Below are positions 22,543-34,567 of a stretch of 64,000 bases of DNA, piece after piece (the stretch's first letter is position 1; each line of letters begins with the position of its first letter). The stretch covers positions 23,493,515 through 23,557,514 of the forward strand of contig OY997591.1 in assembly GCA_963921825.1 (NCBI GenBank), in the 5' to 3' direction. The stretch is from Erodium maritimum (lineage: Eukaryota; Streptophyta; Magnoliopsida; Geraniales; Geraniaceae). The notes beneath the pieces are model-generated. The model was not told the DNA's origin. It made no database searches and saw only the letters and a list, made by a program, of their open reading frames with translations. The position numbers were made by a program, and so were the translations under genes.

Positions 22543-23933
22543 TTTAATAAAACCTAGGGATGTGGGATGTCACTTCGACATCCCCGAAAGGAAAAATAAA
22601 GGGAAAACATAACAAAGTTGTTTTGAGTCTAGACAAATAGGAAATTATGTACACACTACCACCTAGGTCACATAGTTTTTTATTCACACAAGGAGTCGGT
22701 CACGGGCACAAGTAATCAAAATTTTCAATTAACGCATGGTTTTGTTAATGAAGGTGAAATAAAATAATGCTTTCCTTATGGTCTTAGAACACTTAAGTTC
22801 TTATGTATGCGATATCATGAAATCAACCCCATACTAGTCACAGGAAGAGGGCATAAGACCATTGACCGGACTTATATGCGAACCACCAATCATCGGAAAT
22901 CCATAAAATACGGTGTAAATCTATGATCTTGCGCGAAGCTCGATAAATCCTCGAACGAGAGATAACGGCAACAAATGCGTGTCACTTTCGCTACCAACTA
23001 CCACAAGTAGAGATAACTACACCGCTTGACGAATCGACTCAACTACACCTAGGTCACTTCCTAATTCTCGAATTTCATCAATAACGATGAAAACCGAAAA
23101 CCAAGTACAACTAAATAGAGTATTGAATCACGATACTCTGGTACTACACGAGCATGCGAAGACTCTAAATGAATTTTCGAATTTACTTAGCTACGCGTAG
23201 TTCAATCAACCTGATGACCAAATAGATCGATCATCAAAGAGAACTAAATAGAGTAACGAATCACGAAGCTCTGGTAATACACAAGTATAACTAAACCCTA
23301 AATCAATAAACGAATCTACTTAGCTACGCCTAGTTCACTTCTTGAAAACCAAACACCACCGACCAAGACGGTTTCGGTAATCAAGTAGAACTACATAGAA
23401 CATTAAATCACGATAGTCTGGTAATACACAAGCGTAAGTAAATTCAATACAAGTGAAATCTCGTCTCACACTCTATCGAATCATGGATCGCTCCAAACAT
23501 CAATCTACATAGGGCACACAACAATTATGGAAAATTCCATATCGTTCGACCGGCTTGAATCACACAAGAGACTCAAGAAGACACATCCTATAATATTTCT
23601 ATCTCATCAATAGGAAATCAAGACATGTGAATGTAGAAAATCCTAGATAAGTTCACTAAATGGCTAAAGTTTGTATTTTTACGAACTCTAGCCTATAACT
23701 TGATATCCACCCAAAAGATGAAATAGATAACACATGAAAACGGGTTTTAAATCATGAAAGTTTCGAACACAAAGTAAGAAAATCATGCTTGAACATCAAG
23801 TAGCTTAAATATAGATAAATACTCATATAAGCAAGTGGATGCTATTTAAGCTCAAAAACCCCAAATCACGCTATAAACATCACCAACATAAAGTTAACCA
23901 CAAAACCATGCATCAACTTAAAGAAAATCAACA
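22543..23933. other. Unidentified repeat hosting LTR B, with three ~140-bp imperfect repeats
   Basis: No protein-coding signal. Three diverged copies of a 130-145-bp unit begin near 23109, 23243 and 23389. Each contains ACTAAATAGAGTA, CACGA..CTCTGGTA and TACACAAG, with CTTAGCTACGCCTAGTTCA at the junctions. It is continuous with 18961-19064 across solo LTR B. The type of element is unknown. Confidence 0.45.
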
Positions 23934-24118
23934 TTTTTTTTATAAGCGAGTTGAAAGATTTCATTATACTGAAGAGCGGTACAATGAAAAGCAGAAACGT
24001 GGCCAAAGTGACCCGTTTCTGAACAAACAAGAACATAATAAAGACAAACCAGACTAAAGAATCTGTAAACAGGAACTACCAACATGCTATAAACATGTAG
24101 AAACATCGAAGCCAATGA
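23934..24118 (-). mobile_element. LINE 3' UTR and poly(A) tail
   Basis: On the minus strand the sequence after the ORF2 stop runs through a TATAATGAAATC signal to AAAAAAAA (plus 23934-23941). This is the 3' terminus of the L1-type LINE whose 5' end lies beyond 58806. No target duplication was recognised on either side. Confidence 0.7.
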
Positions 24119-25158
24119 TTAAACCAAGCAAGATCTCGGGCTTCTTTTCCAAACGACAATGGTTGTCTCCGAAAGTAATAAACCTGCTGACCGAAGAAGA
24201 CTGAAGGATAAGTGTTGCAGCTTCAAAAAAGATACTTCAACAATGTCAATAACATTAGAGTACACCACTGCATTTCTCCTCAACCATAAAACCCATAGAG
24301 CAATATAAGCAACACGAAGCGATTTAAGCCAAAGACTCCTAGGCCATAAGCTCTCCCAGCTATATAAGGAAAAAGTAGTATTTGCAGGTTGAACATACAC
24401 AACTCCCCACCACCTGTAAACTTTTGTCCAGAAAGTCCATGCAAACTTACAGTGCAGAAAGATATGATTAGAATCTTCAAAAACCAATTTGCAAGACTTA
24501 CAAAGCATTTCAGAAAGGGAAATACGGCAGCCCCGACCTTCTAAAAAACCATAGACGGGATCGCCTGATTAACAATCAGCCAAACTAGCATATCATATTT
24601 TGGAGGCCATCCCTTAATCCACAGAAAACCGGACCAAGGTGGTGCAGGGTGACTCGGCGCTTCCAAAAGCGAATAAACAGTGCTCGTGGTGAAATGAGAA
24701 GCCTTTGGCCAAACCAGAGAATCGCCCATCCCTTCATGGATGGGAACACCACTCAGGAGCTGAAGTAGAAACCGAGCCTCTCTATCCTCCCAAACAAAGC
24801 AGTCTCGACGAAAAAGCAGGGTCCACATTCCTTGAGCACAAATCTCACTGATCAGCTGTTTCTTAGAAGTTGTTATGGAATAGAGTCTCAGGAATTGATC
24901 TTTTAAAGATTGATCACCAAGCCACACATCTTCCCAAAAACGAACTCTATTTCCATTGCCAACCTTCCAATGCAAGCTCTGATTACCAAATAAGCAGGAA
25001 AAAGACGGGTTAGATGCCAAGTTCACAATATGGGAGAAAACAGAGGACGAGTTAGGTTTGTCCACAGCTGTTAAATCCCAATCAGTAATGTTCCAACCAT
25101 AACGCTCACATATGAATCTTTTCCAAAAAGAATCCTGCTCATTGGCAAAACGCCAAAA
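24119..25158 (-). pseudogene. LINE ORF2 C-terminal region with zf-RVT, broken
   Basis: Continues the reverse transcriptase on the minus strand. One piece (24541-25065) carries FPFxx-type connection sequence, with GNQSLHWKVGNGNRVRFWED and WIKGWPPKYDMLVW. The next (24119-24508) carries the zinc-binding block MLCKSCKLVFEDSNHIFLHC, which is the zf-RVT domain of plant L1-type ORF2. A TGA near 25157 replaces a Trp codon expected before FWRF. A one-base frameshift in a T run near 24545 separates the two pieces. Confidence 0.8.
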
Positions 25159-26490
25159 TCATTTGGCAAGGAGACTATCATTCACTTGTTCTAGGCATCT
25201 AAGGCCAAGGCCACCGGAAGATCGAGGTCTGCAAACCGAGGACCATGCCACCCTATTTAGAACCCGCCGAGCAACATTACCTTTCCACAAAAACCGTCTT
25301 TGCCACGCCTCTAACTCCAAAAGAACAACCTTAGGAGCTTTAAATAAAGTCATGTAAAATACCGGTAAAGCAGAGAGGGTATTCTTAATTAACACCAACC
25401 GACCGGCCATATTGAGCAACTTCATTTTCCATAACGCCAAAGAAGATTTAAAACTCTGGATAATTGGATCCCAAGTTTTAATTCTTCTCGGATCAGCTCC
25501 TAACTGAAATCCCAAGTATCTGACAGGTAACTGTACTACTTCACAGAGAAAAATCTGATGTATGATGTCCTCTGATAAAGAGAACCCATTAAGGAGAATA
25601 GCTTTGGACTTATGAAAATTAATCTTGAGCCCTGAAATAAGCTGAAACATGTCCAAAGTAGTATTTAAAGTATGTAAGTTTGCTTCGGTACCTGAAACAA
25701 ATAACAAGGCATCGTCTGCAAACTGTAGATGAGAGATTAGGAAATTCTCTCGTCCCATCCTGACACCACCGAAATCACCTGCCATAATTCCTTGATTGAG
25801 AATCTGATGTAGACCTTCTGCTGCCAGTAAGAACACAAAGGGAGAGAGTGGGCACCCTTGGCGTAACCCATTAGAAATAGAGAAATCAGAGCTCGGAGAT
25901 CCATTAATAAGGACTGACATAGTAGCCTGGAAACATTTCGATAACCAACTTCTCCAACGGTCTCCAAAACCCATAGAATGCAAAACATCATCAATGTAGT
26001 CCCACCCCAGCTTGTCATAAGCCTTTTCGAAATCTAATAGAAGAAGTAGCACCTCAGACTTATTCTGTTTAACCATTTGAATCACCTCCGAGGCTATTAG
26101 AACACCATCCACCAATTGGCGACCTGCTACAAAACCACTATGAACATCATTTATGAGATCAGGGAGAACAGTTTTCAAACGCTTTGCTAACACCTTTGCA
26201 ATGATCTTATAGGGTGCTGAAATTAAGCTGATGGGTCTCAGTTCAGACATGGTCTCAGGATTTTGAACCTTAGGAATCAGAGTCAAAAAAGTAGCATTAA
26301 GACCCTTTCCTATTGTTCCTGTAGAATGAAAAGTGCAGATAAAACTTATCACATCTGCCCCTACAATCTTCCAACATTCCTTAAAAAAATTCAACGTGAA
26401 ACCGTCCGGGCCGGGTGATTTTTCACTTCCACAATCAAGTACTGCTTGGTATATCTCTTCCTCAGAAAACTCAGCCTCCAAATAAGAGTT
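25159..26490 (-). pseudogene. LINE ORF2 reverse transcriptase domain
   Basis: A 440-codon open stretch with the L1-type RT blocks in order: KSPGPDGFT, LIPKVQNP, LRPISL, LLLLDFEKAYD, GLRQGCPLSP and the catalytic FADD in LQFADDALLF. A single TAG near 26491 separates it from the endonuclease part, in the same frame. It would copy LINE RNA by target-primed reverse transcription. The nonsense codons here make this copy inactive. Confidence 0.9.
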
Positions 26491-27303
26491 CTAAGCAACC
26501 AATAATCTAGAAAAAGGTAGTGCAGGAAGAGCCAAAAAAGGTTGAGGAGGCTTGGAGAACCTGTCTTTAAAATGTGAAGTAGCGTGGTCTTTGATGTCCT
26601 TTGGCTCAGATAAAAGCAAGGAACCATCTCTAATGATATAGATTCTATTACACGAACCCCTGAAATTTGCAAGTCTCATGAAAAATTTAGAACATAAATC
26701 ACCTTCTTTAAACCATCTCTGTCGAGACTTCTGACACCATATACGGGCTAGTAATTTCTGTTTCTGAATAAGCTCCACCTTCAACACAGATCTTTGAATA
26801 CTCTCTGAATCAGTAAGATTTCGAGTATCCAGTAATCTATCAAGAGCCTCAATTTCCTTGGTCAGAGATGAGACAGCATGGTCAATCCTGCCAAAGACCT
26901 CCCTGTTCCACACCCTAAGATCATCTCTAAGACATTTCAACTTGAACCATAGTTTATAAGTGTGGGAACCAGTGCATGAGTACAAGTTCCAGAACTCGCG
27001 GATCAATTCAGAAAAATTCTTCGAGTCCAACCACACGTTAATGAACTTAAAAGGCTTGGGGCCCCAATTCACAACCTTGGATTCAAGTAAAATAGGACGG
27101 TGATCGGATAAGCCCCTTTCCAAACCTCTTTGAGTGATATTTTCAAAGGCTAATAAAAAATCCGGAGAAACCAGAAACCGATCCAAACGGGTGGCCTTAG
27201 AACCCGGTCCATACCACGTGAATTTCCCGCCTTCCATTCTCAAGTCAGTAAGACCAAGAGCTAATATGAAATTTAGGAAACAGCTGCTGTCTTGCTATGA
27301 GAA
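26491..27303 (-). pseudogene. LINE ORF2 endonuclease C-terminal half and RT N-terminal region
   Basis: Contains GGKFTWYGPG, LDRFLVS and SDHRPILLES, the last carrying the SDH catalytic motif of the apurinic-type endonuclease. A long linker leads into RT. The N-terminal half of the same endonuclease is at 53658-54126; the two were separated by copia element 1. GAGAA at 27299-27303 is one copy of its target duplication. Confidence 0.9.
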
Positions 27304-28979
27304 TGTTGGGTCTCGATGGAGGGTATGAACACATACTTGCAGCGGAAATAACTCGAGACCATGTCATAGAACACTACCAAATATTAGATACACAAGAGAA
27401 TAAACAATATGGATGTTTCCTTACCAACTAGTTCAAGAAAAGGAAGAGAACACCAAAGAAACGATGATCGGCTTGAGTCTCCAAGACGCCTACGTATCCA
27501 ATTGGAATCAAAGCCACGTAGTTCTTCTTTAGATGACTCAAGAACACAACAAGAGGGGGGAAAAGTGCCAAACTCGAAATTGTAGTGTGAGAGGGAGAGA
27601 AGTTGTGTTTCTATTCTTGTCTTGTGATTTGTTGTAGGAAAAAGATGACTTAAACCATCAACAACCATCAAGGACAAGTAAGGTGTGAAGAATGGTGTGA
27701 AGTAAGACAAGCATGGTGCTAAGTATGGCAAGACAAGATGGGTTAGGTGGTGAATCACCAACACCTTAATCCTTGTCTTGCTTACTTAGTACTAATTAAT
27801 CAAGACTTGATTAATTAGTTCCATGGGCCTTGGTTGCATGGGCCTTTCATGGGCCTCTTGGAACATGGCCCATGGCCATTCCCAACGAGGTCCCGTGACG
27901 TGCTCATCGCCTCCAAGCCTTCCATACCGGAAATGTCCAACGTTATCCAACGCGATCAATCCCAAGACTCCAAGCCTTGTCTTGATCCGTAATGTCCTAT
28001 TCACTTACGGGCACATGACCCAAAACCCAGTTTTGGTCATGTCCCGAGACAACTCTCTTTTGGCCATTCTCCATAAATGTGTCAATGAGTTTCATCCTTC
28101 GATGTGACCCTTAGGTCTATGCATGTCGATAGATCAACGTAAAATCCCATTTTACTTGATCCTATATAAGTGGCAACTAACGAGACTTTAGTATTGCCTG
28201 ACACTACATAGCGAATCGAACCAATCGATTCTAACCTTTCCGTCGTCCCTGTCATTATCCTTTTATCTCCGATATCCTGATTGAGATAAGGCATAGAGCC
28301 GTCATCCTTATTATTCTCAATCACTGTTCCTTGATATGTGAGATGACTGAATATATGATACCTAGTATCATGTGCATGGCCATGCTATTCTTTCAGTCAC
28401 TCTCGATCAAGCGGCCGAGAACCGATATCTTTCCCATACCTCAGTATGAGGGATAAATCCCTTAGCCGTCTTTCGTGTCACTCATGCAACCCGTCCCCAA
28501 GCCAATCCTGGCCGTTATGGAAGCCCTGTTACGGACAACGTTAGGCTCAGGTCAAACTTAGTTGTTGACTGCATAGTGATCACAAAGACTCCTTGGTCTA
28601 AGGATACATGACAAGCTACGACACTGAATATGTTAATGACTCAATCTATGGCACATATTCAGGGCGGGTCGTCCAATATCATGTCCCACATGATATCTAT
28701 GATCAGACTCCGGAATCCCATTCCAATGACTAACAGAACGTAAGCCATGAAGAGCCATCTTTCATACTAGTCGCTTCAAGTGAAGCTTTGTTGACTAGGG
28801 ACCCATCGAGTGTGATCCATCTCGATCTATGGTTCTATTCGCATGGTGGGCATAGATCAGAAATCACATCGATATATTACTCCAACACATAAGTAATAGA
28901 AAACCGCTTTAATCTTATTGCTAATGATGATATATACATTTGGACATTTATGATTGAACTACGGGCACTAAGACTAACA
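27304..28979 (-). mobile_element. Copia element 1, 3' LTR (1676 bp)
   Basis: On the minus strand it begins TGTTAGTCTTAG right after the polypurine tract GGGCAAGTGGGAGAT and ends GAGACCCAACA. The element runs 27304-53657, flanked by GAGAA at 27299-27303 and 53658-53662. Compared by eye with its split 5' LTR there are five substitutions and two small indels. The LTR contains a perfect 14-bp inverted repeat (ACTAATTAATCAAG). Confidence 0.95.
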
Positions 28980-28994
28980 ATCTCCCACTTGCCC
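28980..28994 (-). promoter_or_regulatory. Polypurine tract of copia element 1
   Basis: GGGCAAGTGGGAGAT on the minus strand directly precedes the 3' LTR and overlaps the stop codon region of gag-pol. It primes plus-strand DNA synthesis in LTR elements. Confidence 0.85.
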
Positions 28995-31900
28995 TAGTTC
29001 CAATCTAAACTCCAATCTATTCCCATTGAAATTACATGCCTCTCATGTTTAGGCAACGATAGTGCCTTAGTCAACGGGTCGGCTATGTTATCATCAGTTG
29101 CAATATAGGTGATCTTCACATCGCCTCGGTTCAGTATCTCTCTGATGAGGTGATATCGCCGCAGCACATGTTTGGATTTGTTATGCGATCTGGGCTCTTT
29201 AGCTTGCGCAATAGCCCCTGTGTTGTCGCAAAATAGGTTCACCGGGCTGGATGGGTTTTTGATTACACCCAACCCTGCCGTGAACTTCCTAATCCACACA
29301 GCCTCCTTGGCCGCCTCTGCAGCCGCTATGTACTCGGCCTCTGTCGTGGAGTCAGCGACGGTGTCTTGCTTCACGCTCTTCCAGCTGAAAGCTCCGCCAT
29401 TCAGCGTGAACACATATCCTGACTGACTTCTAAAGTCATCTGGATCTGTTTGGAAACTAGCGTCTACATATCCATTAACAACTAGTTCAGAATCATCTTT
29501 TCCCCCGTACACTAGAAACGCGTCCTTAGTTCTTCTCAAATATTTGAGAATCGCTTTGACCGCTATCCAGTGTTCCTCACCAGGGTTAGACTGATGTCTG
29601 CTGGTACAACTCAAGGCATATGAGACATCCGGTCTCGTGCATATCATGGAATACATGATCGATCCTACCGCCGAAGCGTATGGGATTCGCATCATTCTTT
29701 TCAGCTCATCAGGTGTCTTAGGACACTGAGTCTTGCTGAGATGAACGCCATGACGTGCGGGTAAGAGTCCTTTCTTGGAATCAAGCATTGAGAACCTACT
29801 CAATACCTTGTTCACATAGGTGCTTTGACTTAAACCCAAGACCCTCTTGGTGCGATCTCTATATATCTTAATCCCTAAGATATAAGCAGCATCGCCTAAG
29901 TCCTTCATTGAGAAACACTTCCCTAACCAAGCTTTAGTCTCGTGCAAGGTTGGGATGTCGTTTCCAATGAGTAGTATGTCATCGACATACAACACCAGAA
30001 AGGTAATCATACCCCCATTTGCCTTCTTGTAAACGCAAGGTTCATCTTCATTCTTGATAAAGCCAAATCCAATTACAACTTCATCAAAACGAAGGTTCCA
30101 ACTCCGAGAAGCTTGTTTCAATCCATAAATGGATTTCAACAACTTACAAATCTTTCCCTTATTCTTCGGATCGACAAAACCTTCGGGTTGAGACATATAA
30201 ACGTCCTCCGACAAATTTCCGTTTAGGAAAGCGGTTTTGACATCCATTTGCCATATCTCGTAATCGTGATATGCAGCTATGGCAAGAAGAATTCGGATAG
30301 ATTTGACCATAGCCACTGGGGAAAAGGTTTCCTCATAGTCAATCCCTTGGATCTGCCTATAACCTTTCGCCACCAGTCGGGCTTTGTAGGTCTGAGGGTT
30401 GCCTTCCATGTCCATCTTCACCTTGAAGATCCATTTGCATCCGATGGTTCTTACACCACCGATGGGATCAACCAGTTCCCAGACTTGGTTGTCCGACATG
30501 GATTGCATTTCCTCCCTCATGGCTCCCAGCCATAACTCAGAGTCGGGTCCGTCCACAGCTTCCTGAAATGTAGCTGGATCATCGTGATCCACCACAAGCT
30601 CACCGTCACCTCCAGACACAAAGTAACCATATCTCGGAGGTGGACGACTAACCCTTTCAGATCGCCTTGGACCTTCTGGAATTGTTGCAGGAACTGGTCC
30701 TTGCTCTACGACCATCTCAGGCTCTTCTACAGGGTTGTCCAGTGGATCAGTTGGATCTGTACCACCCTGAATTTCTTCTAGATGTACAGCCCTCCCACTG
30801 ACGTCTTTGGAAATAAACTCCCTTTCCATAAAGACCCCACCCCGAGCGACGAACACCGTGTTCTCACTGGGTTTGTAGAAGTAGTACCCCATTGTTTGTT
30901 TGGGATACCCAACGAAGGTGCATTTATCATATCTTGGTTCGAGCTTAGTCGGAACTAAACGTTTCACATAAGCCTCGCAACCCCAAATCTTCAGGAAGGA
31001 CAAAACGGGATTTCTCCCGCGCCATTTCTCAAATGGTGTCCCTTCCACAGCCTTCGTCGGAGCCCGATTCAAAATGAATGCGGCCGTCTCCAGAGCATAA
31101 CCCCAGAAAGAGATTGGGAGATCAGTCCCACTAATCATGGACCGGACCATATCCAATAAAGTCCGATTTCTCCGTTCGGACACACCATTCAATTGTGGTG
31201 TTCCGGGAGGAGTCCATTCCGAAAGGATCCCACTTTCTGCTAGATGATCTAAAAACTCTGTGGTCAAGTATTCTCCACCTCGATCTGATCGAAGTGCTTT
31301 AATACTTTTCCCGAGCTGGTTTTCTACTTCAGTCTTAAACTCTTTGAATTTATCAAAAGCTTCAGACTTATGTCTCATCAAATAGACATAACCATATCTA
31401 CTGAAGTCGTTAGTAAATGTGATAAAGTAGCTAAAACCCCTCCTGGCAAGTGTGCTCATTGGTCCACACACATCCGAGTGTATTAGCCCCAATAAGTCAC
31501 CCGCCCTTTCACCGCGACCGATGAAGGGCGCTTTAGTCAGTTTTCCCATCAAACAAGATTCGCATCTATCAATCGAATGAAATTCGAATGGACTAAGAAG
31601 TCCACACTTGTGAAGTGTTGATATGCGTTTCTCGTTTATGTGGCCTAAACGACAATGCCATAAAAGAGTTTGGTCTAAATCATTGGACTTAGACATCTTG
31701 GTATTTACATTATATATAGAGCTTGAGGCATTTTTATCCATATCCAATATGTACAATCCTCCAACCATTTTGGCGCTAGCATAAAATATATCATTGCATA
31801 AAATATTGAAAATCCCATTTCCAACATCAAAATTGTATCCTTCCTTGTCCAACAAAGAAATAGATACAATATTCCTACTGAAAGTAGGTACACAATATAC

Positions 31901-33019
31901 ATTGTTCAAAAAAAAAACTAGCCCACTTGGCAAAAGAAGACTTATGGATCCTACAGCAGTCGCCACAACTCTAGTCTTGTTGCCCACTCTGAGGTCCACC
32001 TCGTCCTTCTTCAAGCTTCTCCTACCTTCCAGCCACTGCACATTAGTACAAATGTGAGATTCAGCCCCGGTATCCAATACCCATGAATCTTTGGAAGTAG
32101 TGAGATTTAGCTCTATAAAGAAAATACCTGATGAAGGCACAGTCCCACCGCCCTTCTTCAGATCATCCAGAAACTTCCTGCAATCTTTCTTCCAGTGACC
32201 AGGCTGTTGACAGTAGAAGAAGACATTCTCGACATCCTTCCCCTTCCTTGAGGACTCCCCGGTCCTAGGAGGGTTAGGACGCTTCGGATGCCTCATCTTT
32301 CCTGCCAAGTGCATAGGGGCCTTGCCCTTACCACTAACAGTTCCCTTATTCTTGAAACTGTTTCCCTGTCTGACCATCAGAACATCCTTGGATCCCTGAT
32401 CCTTGACGTTCTTTTCAGCAGTTACCAACATTCCATGCAACTCTGAAATGGTCTTGTCCATATCGTGCATATGATAGTTCATGACGAACGTAGCATATGA
32501 ACGAGGAAGGGAACGCAGAACCACATCCGCTGCCATCTCGTTCTCTATCTTAAGACCCAGTCGATTAAGATGTTCGAGATGCCCCTTCATCTTTAGGACA
32601 TGAGGACCCACGGAGACTCCTGCTGACATTTTGCAGGAGAGAAGTTCATTAAGGACATTGTATCTCACGATACGTGCCCTTTCCTTGAACATACCCTTTA
32701 TGATCCCCATCATAGTATAGGGGTCATCAGAGTACTCCATGAACTGGTCTTGGAGATCAGACTCCATGCAGCCCAGCATAATACATGCCACATCTATAGA
32801 ATCGCTAAGGTGCTTTTGGTATGCATCCTTAACGGCCCTAATGGCATTATTAGCTGGCTCCTCAGGGATAGCCTGGTCTAGGACATATTCTTTGCGCTCG
32901 AATTTGAGGACTATCCTCAAGTTTCTGTCCCAGTCCAAGTAGTTTGTCCCACTTAGCTTGATCCTATCAAGAATGGTTTTTAGTGACAAACTACTATTGT
33001 TCGCTGAAGTACTTGCCAT
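28994..33019 (-). CDS. Copia element 1 Gag-Pol, Angela/BARE-like, intact frame (1341 aa)
   Basis: One uninterrupted frame. Gag fills about residues 1-290 with LSGTNYLDWDRNLRIVL, typical of the Angela/BARE lineage. A zinc knuckle near 267 reads FFYCQQPGHWKKDC: the first Cys of CCHC is Phe, whereas element 2 has Cys. Protease motif DTGA is near 316; the integrase HHCC block is near 455-500; its catalytic acids are D515 (HSDVCGP), D578 (SDRGGEY) and E614 (NGVSERRN). RT begins near 830 with YVDD near 1010-1013; RNase H blocks are NGYVDASF, TTEAEYIA and LFCDNTGA. The order PR-IN-RT-RH is that of Ty1/copia. Length equals that of element 2 before its interruption. It is open, but the altered zinc knuckle and several private substitutions (for example FTNDF for FTDDF) make full activity doubtful. 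Confidence 0.95.
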   Translation of the reverse strand: MASTSANNSSLSLKTILDRIKLSGTNYLDWDRNLRIVLKFERKEYVLDQAIPEEPANNAIRAVKDAYQKHLSDSIDVACIMLGCMESDLQDQFMEYSDDPYTMMGIIKGMFKERARIVRYNVLNELLSCKMSAGVSVGPHVLKMKGHLEHLNRLGLKIENEMAADVVLRSLPRSYATFVMNYHMHDMDKTISELHGMLVTAEKNVKDQGSKDVLMVRQGNSFKNKGTVSGKGKAPMHLAGKMRHPKRPNPPRTGESSRKGKDVENVFFYCQQPGHWKKDCRKFLDDLKKGGGTVPSSGIFFIELNLTTSKDSWVLDTGAESHICTNVQWLEGRRSLKKDEVDLRVGNKTRVVATAVGSISLLLPSGLVFFLNNVYCVPTFSRNIVSISLLDKEGYNFDVGNGIFNILCNDIFYASAKMVGGLYILDMDKNASSSIYNVNTKMSKSNDLDQTLLWHCRLGHINEKRISTLHKCGLLSPFEFHSIDRCESCLMGKLTKAPFIGRGERAGDLLGLIHSDVCGPMSTLARRGFSYFITFTNDFSRYGYVYLMRHKSEAFDKFKEFKTEVENQLGKSIKALRSDRGGEYLTTEFLDHLAESGILSEWTPPGTPQLNGVSERRNRTLLDMVRSMISGTDLPISFWGYALETAAFILNRAPTKAVEGTPFEKWRGRNPVLSFLKIWGCEAYVKRLVPTKLEPRYDKCTFVGYPKQTMGYYFYKPSENTVFVARGGVFMEREFISKDVSGRAVHLEEIQGGTDPTDPLDNPVEEPEMVVEQGPVPATIPEGPRRSERVSRPPPRYGYFVSGGDGELVVDHDDPATFQEAVDGPDSELWLGAMREEMQSMSDNQVWELVDPIGGVRTIGCKWIFKVKMDMEGNPQTYKARLVAKGYRQIQGIDYEETFSPVAMVKSIRILLAIAAYHDYEIWQMDVKTAFLNGNLSEDVYMSQPEGFVDPKNKGKICKLLKSIYGLKQASRSWNLRFDEVVIGFGFIKNEDEPCVYKKANGGMITFLVLYVDDILLIGNDIPTLHETKAWLGKCFSMKDLGDAAYILGIKIYRDRTKRVLGLSQSTYVNKVLSRFSMLDSKKGLLPARHGVHLSKTQCPKTPDELKRMMRIPYASAVGSIMYSMICTRPDVSYALSCTSRHQSNPGEEHWIAVKAILKYLRRTKDAFLVYGGKDDSELVVNGYVDASFQTDPDDFRSQSGYVFTLNGGAFSWKSVKQDTVADSTTEAEYIAAAEAAKEAVWIRKFTAGLGVIKNPSSPVNLFCDNTGAIAQAKEPRSHNKSKHVLRRYHLIREILNRGDVKITYIATDDNIADPLTKALSLPKHERHVISMGIDWSLDWN

Positions 33020-34554
33020 TTGATCTACACGACAAACAAAATATAATCAGTAAACTGAATAAATTTTATGAAGATCAAGTTCAAACACCAACCAATTGAT
33101 TCTAAACCTTTAGAACCTAAAACCAAGATCCTTGATTCACCCGATTAAGCTGAACTAATGCTCACCACTTAATCGAGCTATGTAGGTAGGACTCCATCCA
33201 ATCACATCCAATGTGACTCTTGGCTAGGGTATGTACTCATGTACACGGCTTACCCTATCTAATACCCTAGCTCAACCTCAGGCTGAGAATCGTAGTCGGG
33301 TCCACCAATTTTCAACTATGGCCCGTCACTATGTGGGTGCTCCGCTAATGCGCACGACACCTACACATGTCGTCCAAACCTACTACCCCGTTTTCCCATG
33401 GATGCTCCGCTAATGCGCACGACACCCATAGGACGGGGAGGTAGTAAGGTGTTGATAATTGGGAGGTATCGGACATGACCCGTTTTTACTTGTCCGGTTG
33501 TGTTTTAAACTTTTGGCACATCCTAGATGCGATGAGCACATCAACTACATTCCAAATGTAATGATGCCTCCAATTACATCCAATGTAATTCTTCCTTCGA
33601 ACCCGTCAACTACATCCAATGTAATGACGATTCTAAGGGCTCACAGACAATGATTAAAACCAATTTTATCTTTGCATGTGAGGTGATATGCTCGGTAAAT
33701 TAAGTTAAGCATGCAATTCTAAAACACATAGAAATGATCATGCAAAAACTAAACCAAGCATAAAGCGTTAAATATGTACATAATAGCCCACTAAACTAAC
33801 TCCCACTAGCTTCTTGAGCTCCACCGACTCCAAGCCGATGTCAAAACCCGAGAAGCCACCAAATGACCTTTTCGCCCTTTCTTCGTCTTGAGTAAAATAT
33901 TACAATTTAATACACGACTCGCAGGTCGGGAATTAATAAATATTACAAATAAGTGGTACGACGACCACACCTCGAAAAAATAATTACACGCTAACTCTAA
34001 CGGCTCGCAGGCCGTGAAAAGCGATAAATAATTAAATCAAACTCGGGGCTATTATGTACACCATGCCAACATCACATCACACATCGTGTTATCAAACAAG
34101 CATGTTATCAAACATCATGTGATTTTCCGGTTTTAATTAATTGCCAAGTTTCGAAAATTTTTGATACTCGGTTTATCGAAACCGTTCAAAATTGAAACTT
34201 TTGACTATTTGATTTTTGAGTTCATCAAGACGGTTCCAAACTCGTCATGACTAACAAAACGGTTTAGCTCGGCATATTGACCATCCAATGGTCATGCTTG
34301 GCCTAGCTCCGTCCAACGGAGCCCCGTTCGGTCCCGGTTTCGGCTCCCCGAGAGTCCCGCTCCCGAGACCCGAAAAATCAAATTTTTTTCAAAAATTCCA
34401 GATTTGATAAACTTTTCAAAAATTCATTTTTCATGCATTAAACCCATAAACAAGAATTTAAAACATGTTATCAAACAATTTAGCAAATTAACATGCAAAA
34501 CCGAAACTAGCAAGCAAAACCGAAAGTTCTCTTGTGAATCCCGAAGGTAGCACG
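33020..34554 (-). promoter_or_regulatory. Copia element 1 leader between PBS and gag
   Basis: A 1535-bp untranslated leader. It holds two copies of GCTCCGCTAATGCGCACGAC about 65 bp apart and several copies of ACATCCAATGTAAT near 33540-33630. The same features occur in elements 2 and 3. In BARE-type elements the leader is expected to carry RNA dimerisation and packaging signals; the assignment here is inference. Confidence 0.6.
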
Positions 34555-34566
34555 GCTCTGATACCA
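34555..34566 (-). promoter_or_regulatory. Primer-binding site of copia element 1
   Basis: TGGTATCAGAGC on the minus strand, complementary to the 3' end of initiator methionine tRNA, one base after the 5' LTR end. This is the standard minus-strand primer site of plant copia elements. Confidence 0.95.
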
Positions 34567-34567
34567 C

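Noticed and set aside
27384-28324. Frames of 126, 94, 80 and 70 residues recurring near 27.4-28.3, 34.6-35.6, 36.4-37.4, 40.2-40.5, 47.0-47.3 and 52.2-53.1 kb
   Set aside because: They are LTR sequence of copia elements 1-3 in both orientations; repetition reflects LTR copies, not a gene family.
33231-33653. Small frames in copia leaders (60 and 64 residues) as accessory proteins
   Set aside because: They lie in untranslated leaders, lack consistent conservation of reading frame in element 3, and overlap repeated non-coding motifs.
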